Shown piece by piece: positions 26,766-34,922 of a DNA stretch of 64,000 bases. Position 1 is the first letter of the stretch. Every line of letters begins with the position of its first letter. Location: positions 12,374 through 76,373 of the forward strand of contig CAMLSA010000003.1 in assembly GCA_946482655.1 (NCBI GenBank), written 5' to 3'. The position numbers and the translations under genes were made by a program. The DNA is from an uncultured Sphingomonas sp. (GTDB lineage: Bacteria > Pseudomonadota > Alphaproteobacteria > Sphingomonadales > Sphingomonadaceae). The notes beneath the pieces are model-generated. The model saw nothing but the letters and a program-made list of their open reading frames with translations. It did not search any database and was not told where the DNA came from.

Positions 26766-28394
26766 TCAGGTTTCGGACCTCGTCCTCTTGCCCACCTGGA
26801 TCGTTGATTCGTTCCGATCCCACGTGGCGTTGGTCACGCCATCGTCGCGCAGCTGAAACTTCAGCACGCGGCCGACCGAATTGCGCGGCAGCTCGGCCCG
26901 GAATTCGATGAAGCGCGGTACCGCGAAGTGGGGAAGCTGGTCGATCGACCAGCGGCAGAGCTCCTCCTCGGTGATCTCGGCGTCCGCCCGCAGGATCGCA
27001 GTCAGCTTCACCTCGTCTTCGGAGGCGGCCCGGACCGCGTGGACCGCCAGGTCCTCAAGATCCGCGTGCCGCCGAAACACCGTTTCCACTTCGAAGCTGG
27101 ATATATTCTCTCCACCCTTGCGAAGGTAGTCCTTGTTACGGTCTACGAAGTAGAAGAAGCCGTCGGCATCGAACCGGCCGAGGTCGCCGGTATGGAACCA
27201 GACGTTGCGCAGCGCTTCGACGGTCGCCTCTGGACGCCGCCAATAGCCCTTGAACATCAGGTCCGGGCGAAGGGGGCGCACCACGACCTCGCCGACCTCG
27301 CCGGCCGGCAGGATGTTGTCCGATTGATCGACGACTTCCACTGCGAAATCATCTGGCAGGCGCCTGCCGGATGAGCCATCCGGCGAAGGCTGTTCCAGGT
27401 AGCCCATCGTGATGGAGCAGGCTTCGGTCATGCCATAGCCGGGCGCACCGGTATATTTCACCCCGAAGCGCCGTTCGAACGCATCCCGATGCGCGCGGCT
27501 GAACGGAACGCCCGAGACCGTGCGGATCTGCCCAAAGCAGCGGGCCATGGCGGCGTTGTCCGGCATGTCGGCGATGTACACGATCATCGAGCTGAGGAGG
27601 GTGATGACCGTCGCTCCGGACCGCTCGATCTCCTCCCAGAAACCGCTCACCGAGAAGCGGCTCGCGATCGACATGGTCACGCCCGCGATCAGGGAACCCA
27701 TGGTGCTTCCCGCGGCCGCCATGTGAAATAGCGGGCAGGGGGTCCAGAATACGTCATCCCTTCGGAGGCCGTAATGCTGAACGACCTGCCGCCCCATATT
27801 TAGAATGTAGTTATGGGGGATCATGCAGCCCTTGGACGGTCCGGTCGTCCCCGACGTGTAAAGAAGCGCGGCGATATCGGACGGCTGCACGCCGGCGTCG
27901 ATCGGCGTGAGATCTTCGCTGTAGATCGCATCCAGCGCGAGGACGGTGAGACCCGATAAAGCCCCTGGCAACGTCCCGCGAACGACCAATGTGGTGAGCT
28001 CCGGCGCGCCTGCCGCGACCGCCACGACCCTATCGCAATATTCGGCATCCGCGATCATGATCGCCGCGCCCGCGTCCGCGACCTGGTGCCGCAGGAACTC
28101 GCCGCGAAACGACGTGTTGATCGGCACGTTGATCGCGCCCAGCTTCGCCACCGCGATCCATGTCATTGCACAATCGAGATGATTGTCGAGGATCCAGCAA
28201 ACCCGATCGCCGAACTTCACGCCCAGCGCGGCCAGCCCGTGCGCGAGCCGGGTCGATGCCTCGTCCGCCTCGGCAAACGTCATCTTGTCGCCGCTGAAGT
28301 CGAGCCAGATCTTGTTGGGCCACTGGGCGGCCGCCTCACGGATCGATTGCGGAATGCTCCTCCGTGCGATCGGGAGTTCGATTCTAGCTGTCAT
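26766..28394 (-). CDS. CaiC-like acyl-CoA ligase (first)
   Basis: AMP-forming acyl-CoA synthetase of 542 residues. The AMP/ATP loop is LLYTSGTTGPSKGCM, followed by the adenylate motif YGMTEAC and the hinge FHTGDLGRFDADG. The C-terminal domain has the catalytic Lys region PRNSVGRVLKFQLR. It resembles crotonobetaine/carnitine-CoA ligase and its uncharacterised relatives. It should activate a pathway carboxylate as its CoA thioester with ATP. The ligase at 34923 is clearly related (KDYLRKGGENISSFEVE here versus a near-identical stretch there). A perfect palindrome lies about 75 bp upstream of the start. Confidence 0.92.
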   Translation of the reverse strand: MTARIELPIARRSIPQSIREAAAQWPNKIWLDFSGDKMTFAEADEASTRLAHGLAALGVKFGDRVCWILDNHLDCAMTWIAVAKLGAINVPINTSFRGEFLRHQVADAGAAIMIADAEYCDRVVAVAAGAPELTTLVVRGTLPGALSGLTVLALDAIYSEDLTPIDAGVQPSDIAALLYTSGTTGPSKGCMIPHNYILNMGRQVVQHYGLRRDDVFWTPCPLFHMAAAGSTMGSLIAGVTMSIASRFSVSGFWEEIERSGATVITLLSSMIVYIADMPDNAAMARCFGQIRTVSGVPFSRAHRDAFERRFGVKYTGAPGYGMTEACSITMGYLEQPSPDGSSGRRLPDDFAVEVVDQSDNILPAGEVGEVVVRPLRPDLMFKGYWRRPEATVEALRNVWFHTGDLGRFDADGFFYFVDRNKDYLRKGGENISSFEVETVFRRHADLEDLAVHAVRAASEDEVKLTAILRADAEITEEELCRWSIDQLPHFAVPRFIEFRAELPRNSVGRVLKFQLRDDGVTNATWDRNESTIQVGKRTRSET

Positions 28395-28779
28395 GCATCT
28401 GTCCCTTAAACATTATTCCATGAGTCCATGACGGAGCCGCTGATCGCGTCCGTCGACGGGAAACCGCGGACGGGCACCGGTGCCCGTCCGCCCGCCCGCG
28501 GATCCTATCGTGAGAACGGCCGTCAATCAGCTACCGCCACGGCCGGCTGCAGCTTGGGCGGCCGTCCTCGTCCCGCCCCTACCATCACGGGCAAGGCAGC
28601 GGACGCGCTGTCGCGCCCTGCGCCGGAGCCCTCCGCACGTGAAGCTCGGAATTGCTGACCTTGTCGATGGCGCCATCACTACTGCGGTGCTCAGTTCCGC
28701 ATGAGGGCGAAGCCGTTGCCCGAGCGAGACACCGGCGTGAACGGCGCAGGTCGGCGACCGATCAGCCAGCGCATAGGGC
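28395..28779. other. Intergenic region between the acyl-CoA ligase and the D-aminoacylase-like gene
   Basis: This 385-bp spacer contains the promoter region of the minus-strand ligase and the 3' flank of the D-aminoacylase-like gene. Several short frames exist, but none has a ribosome site or recognisable protein. The one clear structure is the palindrome at 28467-28490, listed separately. Confidence 0.45.
28467..28490. promoter_or_regulatory. Perfect 24-bp palindrome, possible operator or terminator
   Basis: CGGACGGGCACC at 28467-28478 is followed directly by its exact reverse complement at 28479-28490, with no spacer. Its position, about 73-96 bp upstream of the minus-strand ligase start, suits an operator for a dimeric regulator. 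It could also fold as a transcript-ending hairpin for the gene at 28780. No other copy was noticed in the window. Confidence 0.4.
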
Positions 28780-30549
28780 CTACTCGGCCGCAGCTACTTG
28801 CGGCTGCGCGTGAGCAGCGGGTGCCGGCTGCTGGCCGCGGACCAGCCGCCCCGGGAGCGCGCCGGTATGGACGCCGTCACGATAGACGATCTTTCCGTTG
28901 ACGACCGTGGCGGAGAAGCCGTCCGCTTTCTGCGTCAGGCGCCGGCCACCCGCCGGCAGGTCGTAGACGACATGCGGCGCGTGAAGCTTCAATCGGTCGT
29001 AATCGATAACGTTCAGATCCGCGCGATAGCCTTCCGCGATGACGCCGCGATCGTTGAAGCCGATCATGCGCGCGGGGTCGTGGGTCAGCGCCCGCACCGC
29101 TTCGGGAATGGTCAGCTTGTCGCCGTTGCGCCGATCGCGCGTCCAGTGGCTGAGGACGAACGTCGGGAAGCTGGCGTCGCAGATCACGCCATAATGCGCG
29201 CCTCCGTCACCAAGCCCCAGCACGAAGTTTTCGTGCCGCATCATGCTGGCGACGACGTCGAGATTGCCATGCGCATAGTTGGCAAAGGGCAGGAAGATGA
29301 TCGAATGGCCGTCGCGTTTCATCAAGATGTCGTAGGCCAGCTCCGCGGGCGTTATGCCCGCGCGCGTCGCGCGCGCGGCGATCGAATCGTCCAGGCTGGG
29401 CTCATAGTCGATCGGATCGCCGCCTTCGAACATGCCGTCGAAGTTGCGGACAAATCCGATCAGTGGATGCGAGGGATCTTCGGGCTCCTCCTCGATCAGC
29501 CGGGCGCGCAACGCCGGGTCGCGCATGCGTTCGACCTTCTCCGCCAAGGGAAGCTGCGCCACTTCCTTGTAGGAGGGGCACATCGTGAAGGGATGCATGG
29601 TGAGTTCGAGGCCAAGCAGCAGCCCGATGCCGCGCGGCATGGTCTGGCCAGTGACCGTCAGCCCCTCGTTATTGGCCTCCTCGATGCAGGACATGATGGT
29701 GCGCCACTGGTCGGGCCTGGAGTGGGTCTGCGCGGTCGACAGCGTGAGGGGGCGGCCGGACGCCCGGAGAATCCGCCTGAACATCGCGAACTCGCCCGGG
29801 ACGTCCTCGTTGCTCTTGAAGTCCGTCGCGACCTGGAAGACGCCACTCCCCGCGCTTTGCATCCCGCGGGCGATCGCGGTCAGTTCCTCTTCGCCGGCGT
29901 CGGCGGTCGGGATCACGTCGCCCTTGCTGCTGCGGTGGAACAGCGTCCGCGACGTGGCGAAGCCGACGGCGCCGGCCTGGATCGCCTCCGCGGTGATCTT
30001 CCCCATTTTTTCCGTGTCTTCCGCCGTCGCCTTGGCGCCGTGCGATGCCCGCTCGCCCATGACATAGACCCGCAAGGCCGAGTGCGGCAGGTAGCTGGCG
30101 ATGTTGATGTCGTGCGGCCGGGCGTCCAGCGCGTTGAGGAATTCCGGATAGGTCTCCCAATCCCATGTAAGACCGGTCGTCATCACCACGCCGGGAATAT
30201 CCTCGACGCCCTCCATCAGCTCAATCAGGCGCGCATGATCCTCTTTCCGGCACGGCGCGAAGCCGACGCCGCAATTTCCGACCACCACCGTGGTCACGCC
30301 ATGGCCGGAGGACGGCGAGAGTCGCGATTCCCATATCGCCTGGCCGTCGTAATGGGTGTGGACATCGACAAATCCCGGGGTGACCAGCATGCCGCGCGCA
30401 TCGATCTCCTCCCTGCCGCTTCCCTTGATCGCGCGCGAGACGGCAACGATGGTGTCTCCCGTGATCGCCACGTCGCCCTCGAAGGGGGCGCCGCCGCGGC
30501 CGTCAACGATAGTTCCGCCGCGGATCACAATATCGAACTGGCTTGTCAT
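28780..30549 (-). CDS. N-acyl-D-amino-acid deacylase-like amidohydrolase
   Basis: Metal-dependent amidohydrolase of 589 residues, resembling D-aminoacylase/dihydroorotase-like enzymes. The beta-sandwich start FDIVIRGGTIVDGRG leads to the metal motif HTH at residues 64-66 (DVHTHYDGQAIW). The GNCGVGFAPCR stretch contains the conserved Cys of D-aminoacylases, and a later His/Asp set appears in LGDGGAHYG. GGAGAGAAG precedes the ATG at 30549; a longer in-frame start at 30735 is not needed. In a catabolic setting it may hydrolyse an amide, lactam or cyclic imide rather than a D-amino acid derivative. It diverges from the racemase gene at 30805. Confidence 0.9.
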   Translation of the reverse strand: MTSQFDIVIRGGTIVDGRGGAPFEGDVAITGDTIVAVSRAIKGSGREEIDARGMLVTPGFVDVHTHYDGQAIWESRLSPSSGHGVTTVVVGNCGVGFAPCRKEDHARLIELMEGVEDIPGVVMTTGLTWDWETYPEFLNALDARPHDINIASYLPHSALRVYVMGERASHGAKATAEDTEKMGKITAEAIQAGAVGFATSRTLFHRSSKGDVIPTADAGEEELTAIARGMQSAGSGVFQVATDFKSNEDVPGEFAMFRRILRASGRPLTLSTAQTHSRPDQWRTIMSCIEEANNEGLTVTGQTMPRGIGLLLGLELTMHPFTMCPSYKEVAQLPLAEKVERMRDPALRARLIEEEPEDPSHPLIGFVRNFDGMFEGGDPIDYEPSLDDSIAARATRAGITPAELAYDILMKRDGHSIIFLPFANYAHGNLDVVASMMRHENFVLGLGDGGAHYGVICDASFPTFVLSHWTRDRRNGDKLTIPEAVRALTHDPARMIGFNDRGVIAEGYRADLNVIDYDRLKLHAPHVVYDLPAGGRRLTQKADGFSATVVNGKIVYRDGVHTGALPGRLVRGQQPAPAAHAQPQVAAAE

Positions 30550-30804
30550 GGGATCTTCTCTCCAAAATCTTACGTGCGCGGTCCCTTTCCCTATACTAGG
30601 CGATTGGCACCGGAAATACCACTTCGGATTTGAATGCTTCCGCCGTCCATGTCGCGGGTCGCCCCGCAGCGCACCATTGCGGATGGCCGAGCGCCCGCGT
30701 AGGATCGGCTGAATCAGAAGATGAGGAGCGCCCATGGCGAGGATGCAAGACGATGATCATGCCAGGCACAATGCCTGCGCCATTCTCGGCGGCGGGAGGC
30801 GCTC

Positions 30805-31890
30805 GTGAATAGCCGGACCGGTCCCTTGGCCGGAGTTCGTGTGGTCGAGTTTACGGGCATAGGCCCGGCACCCCACGGCGTGATGCTCCTCAGCGATTTT
30901 GGCGCCGAAGTGCTGAGGATTGATAGACCGAACGGAGCTCAGTTTCCCAATGCCGCCCTCGACCGGGGACGGCACAGCATTCGTCTCGATCTGCGGAGCG
31001 ATGCCGGCCGCGAGAGGGCGTTGGAAGCCATCGCCCGCGCGGACGTGCTGGTGGAAGGGTATCGTCCCGGCGTCATGGAGCGGCTCGGACTGGGCCCCGA
31101 CGTCGCACTGGATGTCAACCCGGGGCTGATCTATGGCCGGATGACGGGCTGGGGGCAGAGCGGTAGCCTGGCCAAGGCCGCGGGACACGACCTGAACTAC
31201 ATCGCGATAACCGGAGCGTTGGCGGCGATTGCGGATGCGGAGGGCTATCCGATTCCGCCGCTCAATCTGGTTGGGGACATCGGGGGCGGATCTCTTTACC
31301 TGGCCTTCGGAATAGTTTCCGCCTTGTTGGAACGCGAGCGGTCAGGCAAGGGACAGATCGTTGATGCCGCGATCGTGGATGGCGTGGCCTCGATGATGGC
31401 GATGTTCTGGGGGATGCGCCCGGAGAGATCCGATCCTCTTGATCCCGGCGTTAACATCCTCAGCGGACATGCTCCATTCTATCGATGCTACCTTTGCAAC
31501 GACGGCCGCTACATCTCTGTCGGCGCAATCGAACCCCAGTTCTATGAAGAACTGGTCAATCGTATCGATGCGCCGCCTTCCCTGCGGCGTCGAGGAGCCG
31601 ACGACAGCGACTGGGCGGATCAGCGGGACGCCTTCGCTGCCCTGTTCAAGACGCGATCCCGCGACGAATGGTGTGCGATCCTGGAGGGAACGGATGCCTG
31701 CTTCGCGCCCGTGCTCACGCTCGAAGAGTCGCGGGCGCACGCGCACATGGCCGAACGCGGCATCTATGTCTCGGCGAACGGCATCGAGCAGCCAGGCCCC
31801 ACTCCGCGATTGTCCAGGACTCCAGGTGAGATCGGGCCAGACGGCGATGGTGAGGCGCTGTTGCGTTCCTGGTCGGCAAGAAAAGCCTAG
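30805..31890 (+). CDS. Alpha-methylacyl-CoA racemase (AMACR-type CaiB/BaiF protein)
   Basis: CoA-transferase-fold racemase of 361 residues. The two acid/base residues of AMACR can be placed: His128 in AAGHDLNYIAITGAL and Asp158 in LNLVGDIGGGSLYLAFG, very close to the numbering of the mycobacterial enzyme (His126, Asp156). This argues for racemisation of 2-methylacyl-CoA esters rather than CoA transfer. Such an enzyme is needed when a methyl-branched side chain, as in sterols or isoprenoids, enters beta-oxidation. The GTG start has GGGAGG 8 bases upstream. The EthD gene follows after about 150 bp on the same strand. Confidence 0.9.
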   Translation: MNSRTGPLAGVRVVEFTGIGPAPHGVMLLSDFGAEVLRIDRPNGAQFPNAALDRGRHSIRLDLRSDAGRERALEAIARADVLVEGYRPGVMERLGLGPDVALDVNPGLIYGRMTGWGQSGSLAKAAGHDLNYIAITGALAAIADAEGYPIPPLNLVGDIGGGSLYLAFGIVSALLERERSGKGQIVDAAIVDGVASMMAMFWGMRPERSDPLDPGVNILSGHAPFYRCYLCNDGRYISVGAIEPQFYEELVNRIDAPPSLRRRGADDSDWADQRDAFAALFKTRSRDEWCAILEGTDACFAPVLTLEESRAHAHMAERGIYVSANGIEQPGPTPRLSRTPGEIGPDGDGEALLRSWSARKA

Positions 31891-32037
31891 ATTGCACCGA
31901 TTTGAATGCCGCTGAACAGTGCCGGTGACCCTGTTCTCAGGGGATGAACCGCGCAATCCTGTCTGCTCGCGGCGCGAGCCGGGCTTGCTGACTTGTCCAG
32001 GCGCCCGGAAATAAGATCAACGGAGAGAGGGTACGAA

Positions 32038-32826
32038 ATGGCTGATTTTCTTCTGCTGCTACACAAAGCTGCCGGCGTATCGGATGGGAAATTTTCCGAG
32101 TTCGTCACCGGGCAATATGTGAGGGAGCTTGTGGGCGCGGTTCCGGGTGCGCGCTTCGACCGGCTGAACGTGGTTGAGCCCGGCGGTACCGTTCAAGTCG
32201 AGCATATCAAGGATGTACCGCCGTCGCCGACCTATGACGGTATCCTCGAAGGCCATGTCGAACGCGACGAGGATCTGGCCGGATTGGCGGAAGGGTTGAG
32301 GAAAATGGCGGCTTCGTCCGCCGGCGGAGCAGTGGATCAGGGACGCAATGTGCTCGTCGTGGTCGAAAATCATCGATCTCAGTCGCACGAGCTCGGGGCC
32401 TCCGCCGGGGCGCCGGACGACGGGTCCATGATCAAGCAGGTCGTTTTCCTTCGCAAGAAGGACGGAATGTCGCGACAAGACTTCATCGACTATTATGAGA
32501 CCAGGCACGCGAAGCTCGCCGTCGAGCTCGTGCCTTCGTTCGCCCGTTACGAGCGCGATTTCGTCGATCACGAGAAAACGCGAAGCCTCGGCGTCGGCGC
32601 GTCCGACCCAATTCTGCAGCGGTTCGACGTGATGACGACGCTGTGGTTCCGCGACCGGGACGGGCAAAGGATACTGGTGGAGAAGATGGCCGATCCGAAG
32701 ATCGCGAAGCTCATCGCGAGCGACGAAGAGAATCTGTTCGATCGAACGGCAATCCAGATGTTTCTTGTCGAGGAGCATGTCCTCACCGGCGAAGGCGCCA
32801 GCCGCGCAGTATCGACCGCGCATTGA
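32038..32826 (+). CDS. EthD-domain protein (copy 2), two-domain form
   Basis: Protein of 262 residues, paralogous to the one at 5666. The N-terminal half begins ADFLLLLHKAAGVSDGKFSE. The C-terminal EthD domain starts with KQVVFLRKKDGMSRQDFIDYY and continues with a HAKLAVELVPSFARYERDF stretch. The tail IQMFLVEEHVL is nearly the same as in copy 1 (MQMFLVDERVL). GGAGAGAGGG precedes the ATG at 32038; an upstream in-frame start at 31993 is less likely. It follows the racemase and is followed by an inverted repeat. Its role is unknown, perhaps an accessory or isomerising dimeric-barrel protein. Confidence 0.8.
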   Translation: MADFLLLLHKAAGVSDGKFSEFVTGQYVRELVGAVPGARFDRLNVVEPGGTVQVEHIKDVPPSPTYDGILEGHVERDEDLAGLAEGLRKMAASSAGGAVDQGRNVLVVVENHRSQSHELGASAGAPDDGSMIKQVVFLRKKDGMSRQDFIDYYETRHAKLAVELVPSFARYERDFVDHEKTRSLGVGASDPILQRFDVMTTLWFRDRDGQRILVEKMADPKIAKLIASDEENLFDRTAIQMFLVEEHVLTGEGASRAVSTAH

Positions 32827-33204
32827 GCGACGGGTTGGCCCGGACGCGCGGAGCGCTGTCGCGGGCCAACCTCGCGCATCGACCGGCGTGGCGGCGACGA
32901 CGCATCAACTACGGCAACGGCGGCGCCTGATGAGCAGATCCCGGCGCGGTCAAGCTGATCTCTTCGCTCCGGAGTAGTCGCCGCGAGGATTTCGCTGCCG
33001 AGCGTCGGCGCGTTGGCAGACGAGGGCCCGGAGGGCGGTCGGCGACATGTGACGCCCGCGGGCTCGGTTATCCGGCTGATTTTGCAAATGGACAGGGCGC
33101 GAAGATATTGTAAGGGTGGCTGCGCCTGGCGCTTTGATCGGGCCGCGCGTGCTCCGCAAGGCGGGCGTAGCGTACCAATAGTCATATGACGCGGGGATGA
33201 CCGA
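32827..33204. other. Intergenic region with a terminator-like stem
   Basis: In this 378-bp spacer a perfect 10-bp inverted repeat, GGTTGGCCCG (32833-32842) and CGGGCCAACC (32862-32871), begins seven bases after the EthD stop codon. The loop holds a further small GCGC stem. It probably ends the racemase-EthD transcript. The remainder should carry the promoter for the thiolase-like gene; I see no gene in it. Confidence 0.45.
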
Positions 33205-34380
33205 ATGGACTACACGATGCGCGGAAAGGTTGCCGTTGCGGGCGTAGCAGAGACGAAATATTACAAGCATGGTCAATCGCCGGACGCAGAGTTCAAGCTC
33301 GCCCTCGACGCGATCATGGCAGCTTGCGATCATGCAGGCATTTCCCCTCGCGAAATCGACGGCTTTGCCTCGTACAGCGATGATCGCAGCGATCCGGTTC
33401 GACTGACGACCGCGCTCGGCATTCGCGACACGGGATTCTCCTGCATGCAGTGGCACGGCGGCGGCGGCGGCGCGGCGGGCGCGGTGGCGAACGGCGCGGC
33501 CGGAATCCTGTCCGGCCAGGCCAAGGTGGTCGTCGTGTACCGGTCGCTGGCACAGGGGCAGTTCGGCCGCTTCGGCCAATTCAACTCGCTCTACTCACCT
33601 TCCGGCGATTACGCCTACAGCGTTCCCTACGGAGTTCTTTCGCCGGCCCAGATGTTCGCCATGAAGGTCATGCGATTCATGCATGACCATGGCGTGAAGC
33701 AGGAGGCGATGCGGGCGATCGCGCTCGCCAGCTACCATCACGCTCAGTCGAACCCGCGGGCAATCATGTACGGCCGGCCTCTCGACGAGGCGACATATGA
33801 TGCCTCGCGCTGGATCGCCGAGCCGTTCCATCTCTTCGACTGCTGCATGGAGAACGATGGCGCGGCTGCGATCGTCCTCACCCGGGCGGATCGGGCCAAG
33901 GATCTGCCAAATCCTCCCTGCTATGTCCTGGCGGGAGGATCGAGCATCGAATACAGGTCGGCCGCGTGGGCACACAACGCTCCGAACTATGCTTCGTCGA
34001 ATTTTTCATCGCTCGCCAAACGGCTTTACGAAATGGCGGGCGTCGGTCCGGAGGACGTTGACGTCCTGCAAAGTTACGAAAACTTCACCGGCGGCGTGCT
34101 GATGAGCATGGTCGAATGCGGCTTCTGCACGCCGGAAGAGGCGAACGACTTCTTCACCAAGGAAAATCTGACGGTGGGCGGAAAGCTTCCCCTCAATACC
34201 AGCGGGGGAAATCTTGCCGAATGCTACATGCACGGCTTTGGGCTCGTGATCGAGGCTGTGCGGCAGATCTATGGCCAGTCCACGGCACAGGTTCCGGACA
34301 CGTCGGTAGCGATGGTCACCGCCGGGCCCATGGTCTGGCCGGTGAGTGGCTGTATTTTCGGTGCGGAGGGCACGCTATGA
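33205..34380 (+). CDS. SCP2-thiolase-like protein, possible retro-aldolase subunit
   Basis: Thiolase-superfamily protein of 391 residues of the SCP2/lipid-transfer type. The start is KVAVAGVAETKYYKHG, and the late motif NTSGGNLAECYMHGFGLVIEAVRQIYG has the conserved Gly-Gly and His-Gly. A standard CxSG nucleophile motif is not obvious; the corresponding region reads SCMQWHGGGGGAAGAV. The stop codon overlaps the start of a DUF35 gene (ATGA). In steroid-degrading actinobacteria such SCP2-thiolase/DUF35 pairs (for example Ltp2 with a ChsH2 DUF35 domain) act as aldolases on CoA thioesters. The same chemistry is inferred here; a true thiolase cannot be excluded. Confidence 0.85.
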   Translation: MDYTMRGKVAVAGVAETKYYKHGQSPDAEFKLALDAIMAACDHAGISPREIDGFASYSDDRSDPVRLTTALGIRDTGFSCMQWHGGGGGAAGAVANGAAGILSGQAKVVVVYRSLAQGQFGRFGQFNSLYSPSGDYAYSVPYGVLSPAQMFAMKVMRFMHDHGVKQEAMRAIALASYHHAQSNPRAIMYGRPLDEATYDASRWIAEPFHLFDCCMENDGAAAIVLTRADRAKDLPNPPCYVLAGGSSIEYRSAAWAHNAPNYASSNFSSLAKRLYEMAGVGPEDVDVLQSYENFTGGVLMSMVECGFCTPEEANDFFTKENLTVGGKLPLNTSGGNLAECYMHGFGLVIEAVRQIYGQSTAQVPDTSVAMVTAGPMVWPVSGCIFGAEGTL

Positions 34381-34820
34381 GCGATTATTATCTGCCGGCG
34401 GGCCTTCCTTCACCCCGTCCGATGGCGGACGGGCTGGATGCCCCATATTGGAACGGCCTCGCGCAAGACGAATTGATCCTTCAGCGCTGCAACAGCTGCC
34501 GGACCTGGCAGTGGGGTCCGGAGTGGATCTGCAACGCCTGTCTTGGTTCCGACATCGATTGGACGAGGACACCCGCGAAAGGGCGGATCTTCAGCTGGGA
34601 GCGCGCTTGGCATCCCTCGCATCCTGCGCTGAAGGATCATGGCCCCTATCTGATCGTTCTGGTGGAATTGCCCGAAGCGGGAAATGTGCGGGTGATCGGA
34701 AATCTCCTGGGAGATCCTCTTCAGGAGGTCGTCATCGGCAGCGAGGTGGAAGGCGTGTTCGAGCATCATACCGACGCCGAACCCCGATTTTCGTTGCTGC
34801 ATTGGAAACTCGTGGGCTGA
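34377..34820 (+). CDS. DUF35 OB-fold protein with zinc ribbon
   Basis: Protein of 147 residues. An N-terminal rubredoxin-like zinc ribbon has four Cys at 38, 41, 52 and 55 (RCNSC and CNAC). An OB-fold domain follows, with the common GRIFSWERAWHPSH stretch. DUF35 proteins act with SCP2-thiolase-like partners; the zinc ribbon and OB fold are thought to contact the acyl-CoA. The start overlaps the last codon of the thiolase-like gene by four bases, indicating translational coupling and a joint complex. The protein is cytosolic by all appearances. Confidence 0.9.
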   Translation: MSDYYLPAGLPSPRPMADGLDAPYWNGLAQDELILQRCNSCRTWQWGPEWICNACLGSDIDWTRTPAKGRIFSWERAWHPSHPALKDHGPYLIVLVELPEAGNVRVIGNLLGDPLQEVVIGSEVEGVFEHHTDAEPRFSLLHWKLVG

Positions 34821-34922
34821 GCGTCGACACGCGAGAATCCAGGCGCCCCCGATCACTCAATGTGCGGCGTGCGATGGTGGGTAAGCGAGAAGTGACACGG
34901 CATAATCGCCTTAAAGGAGAGA

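Noticed and set aside
28798..30633. Plus-strand frame of 611 codons opposite the D-aminoacylase-like gene
   Set aside because: Antisense shadow; the minus-strand protein has the HTH metal motif and a good ribosome site.
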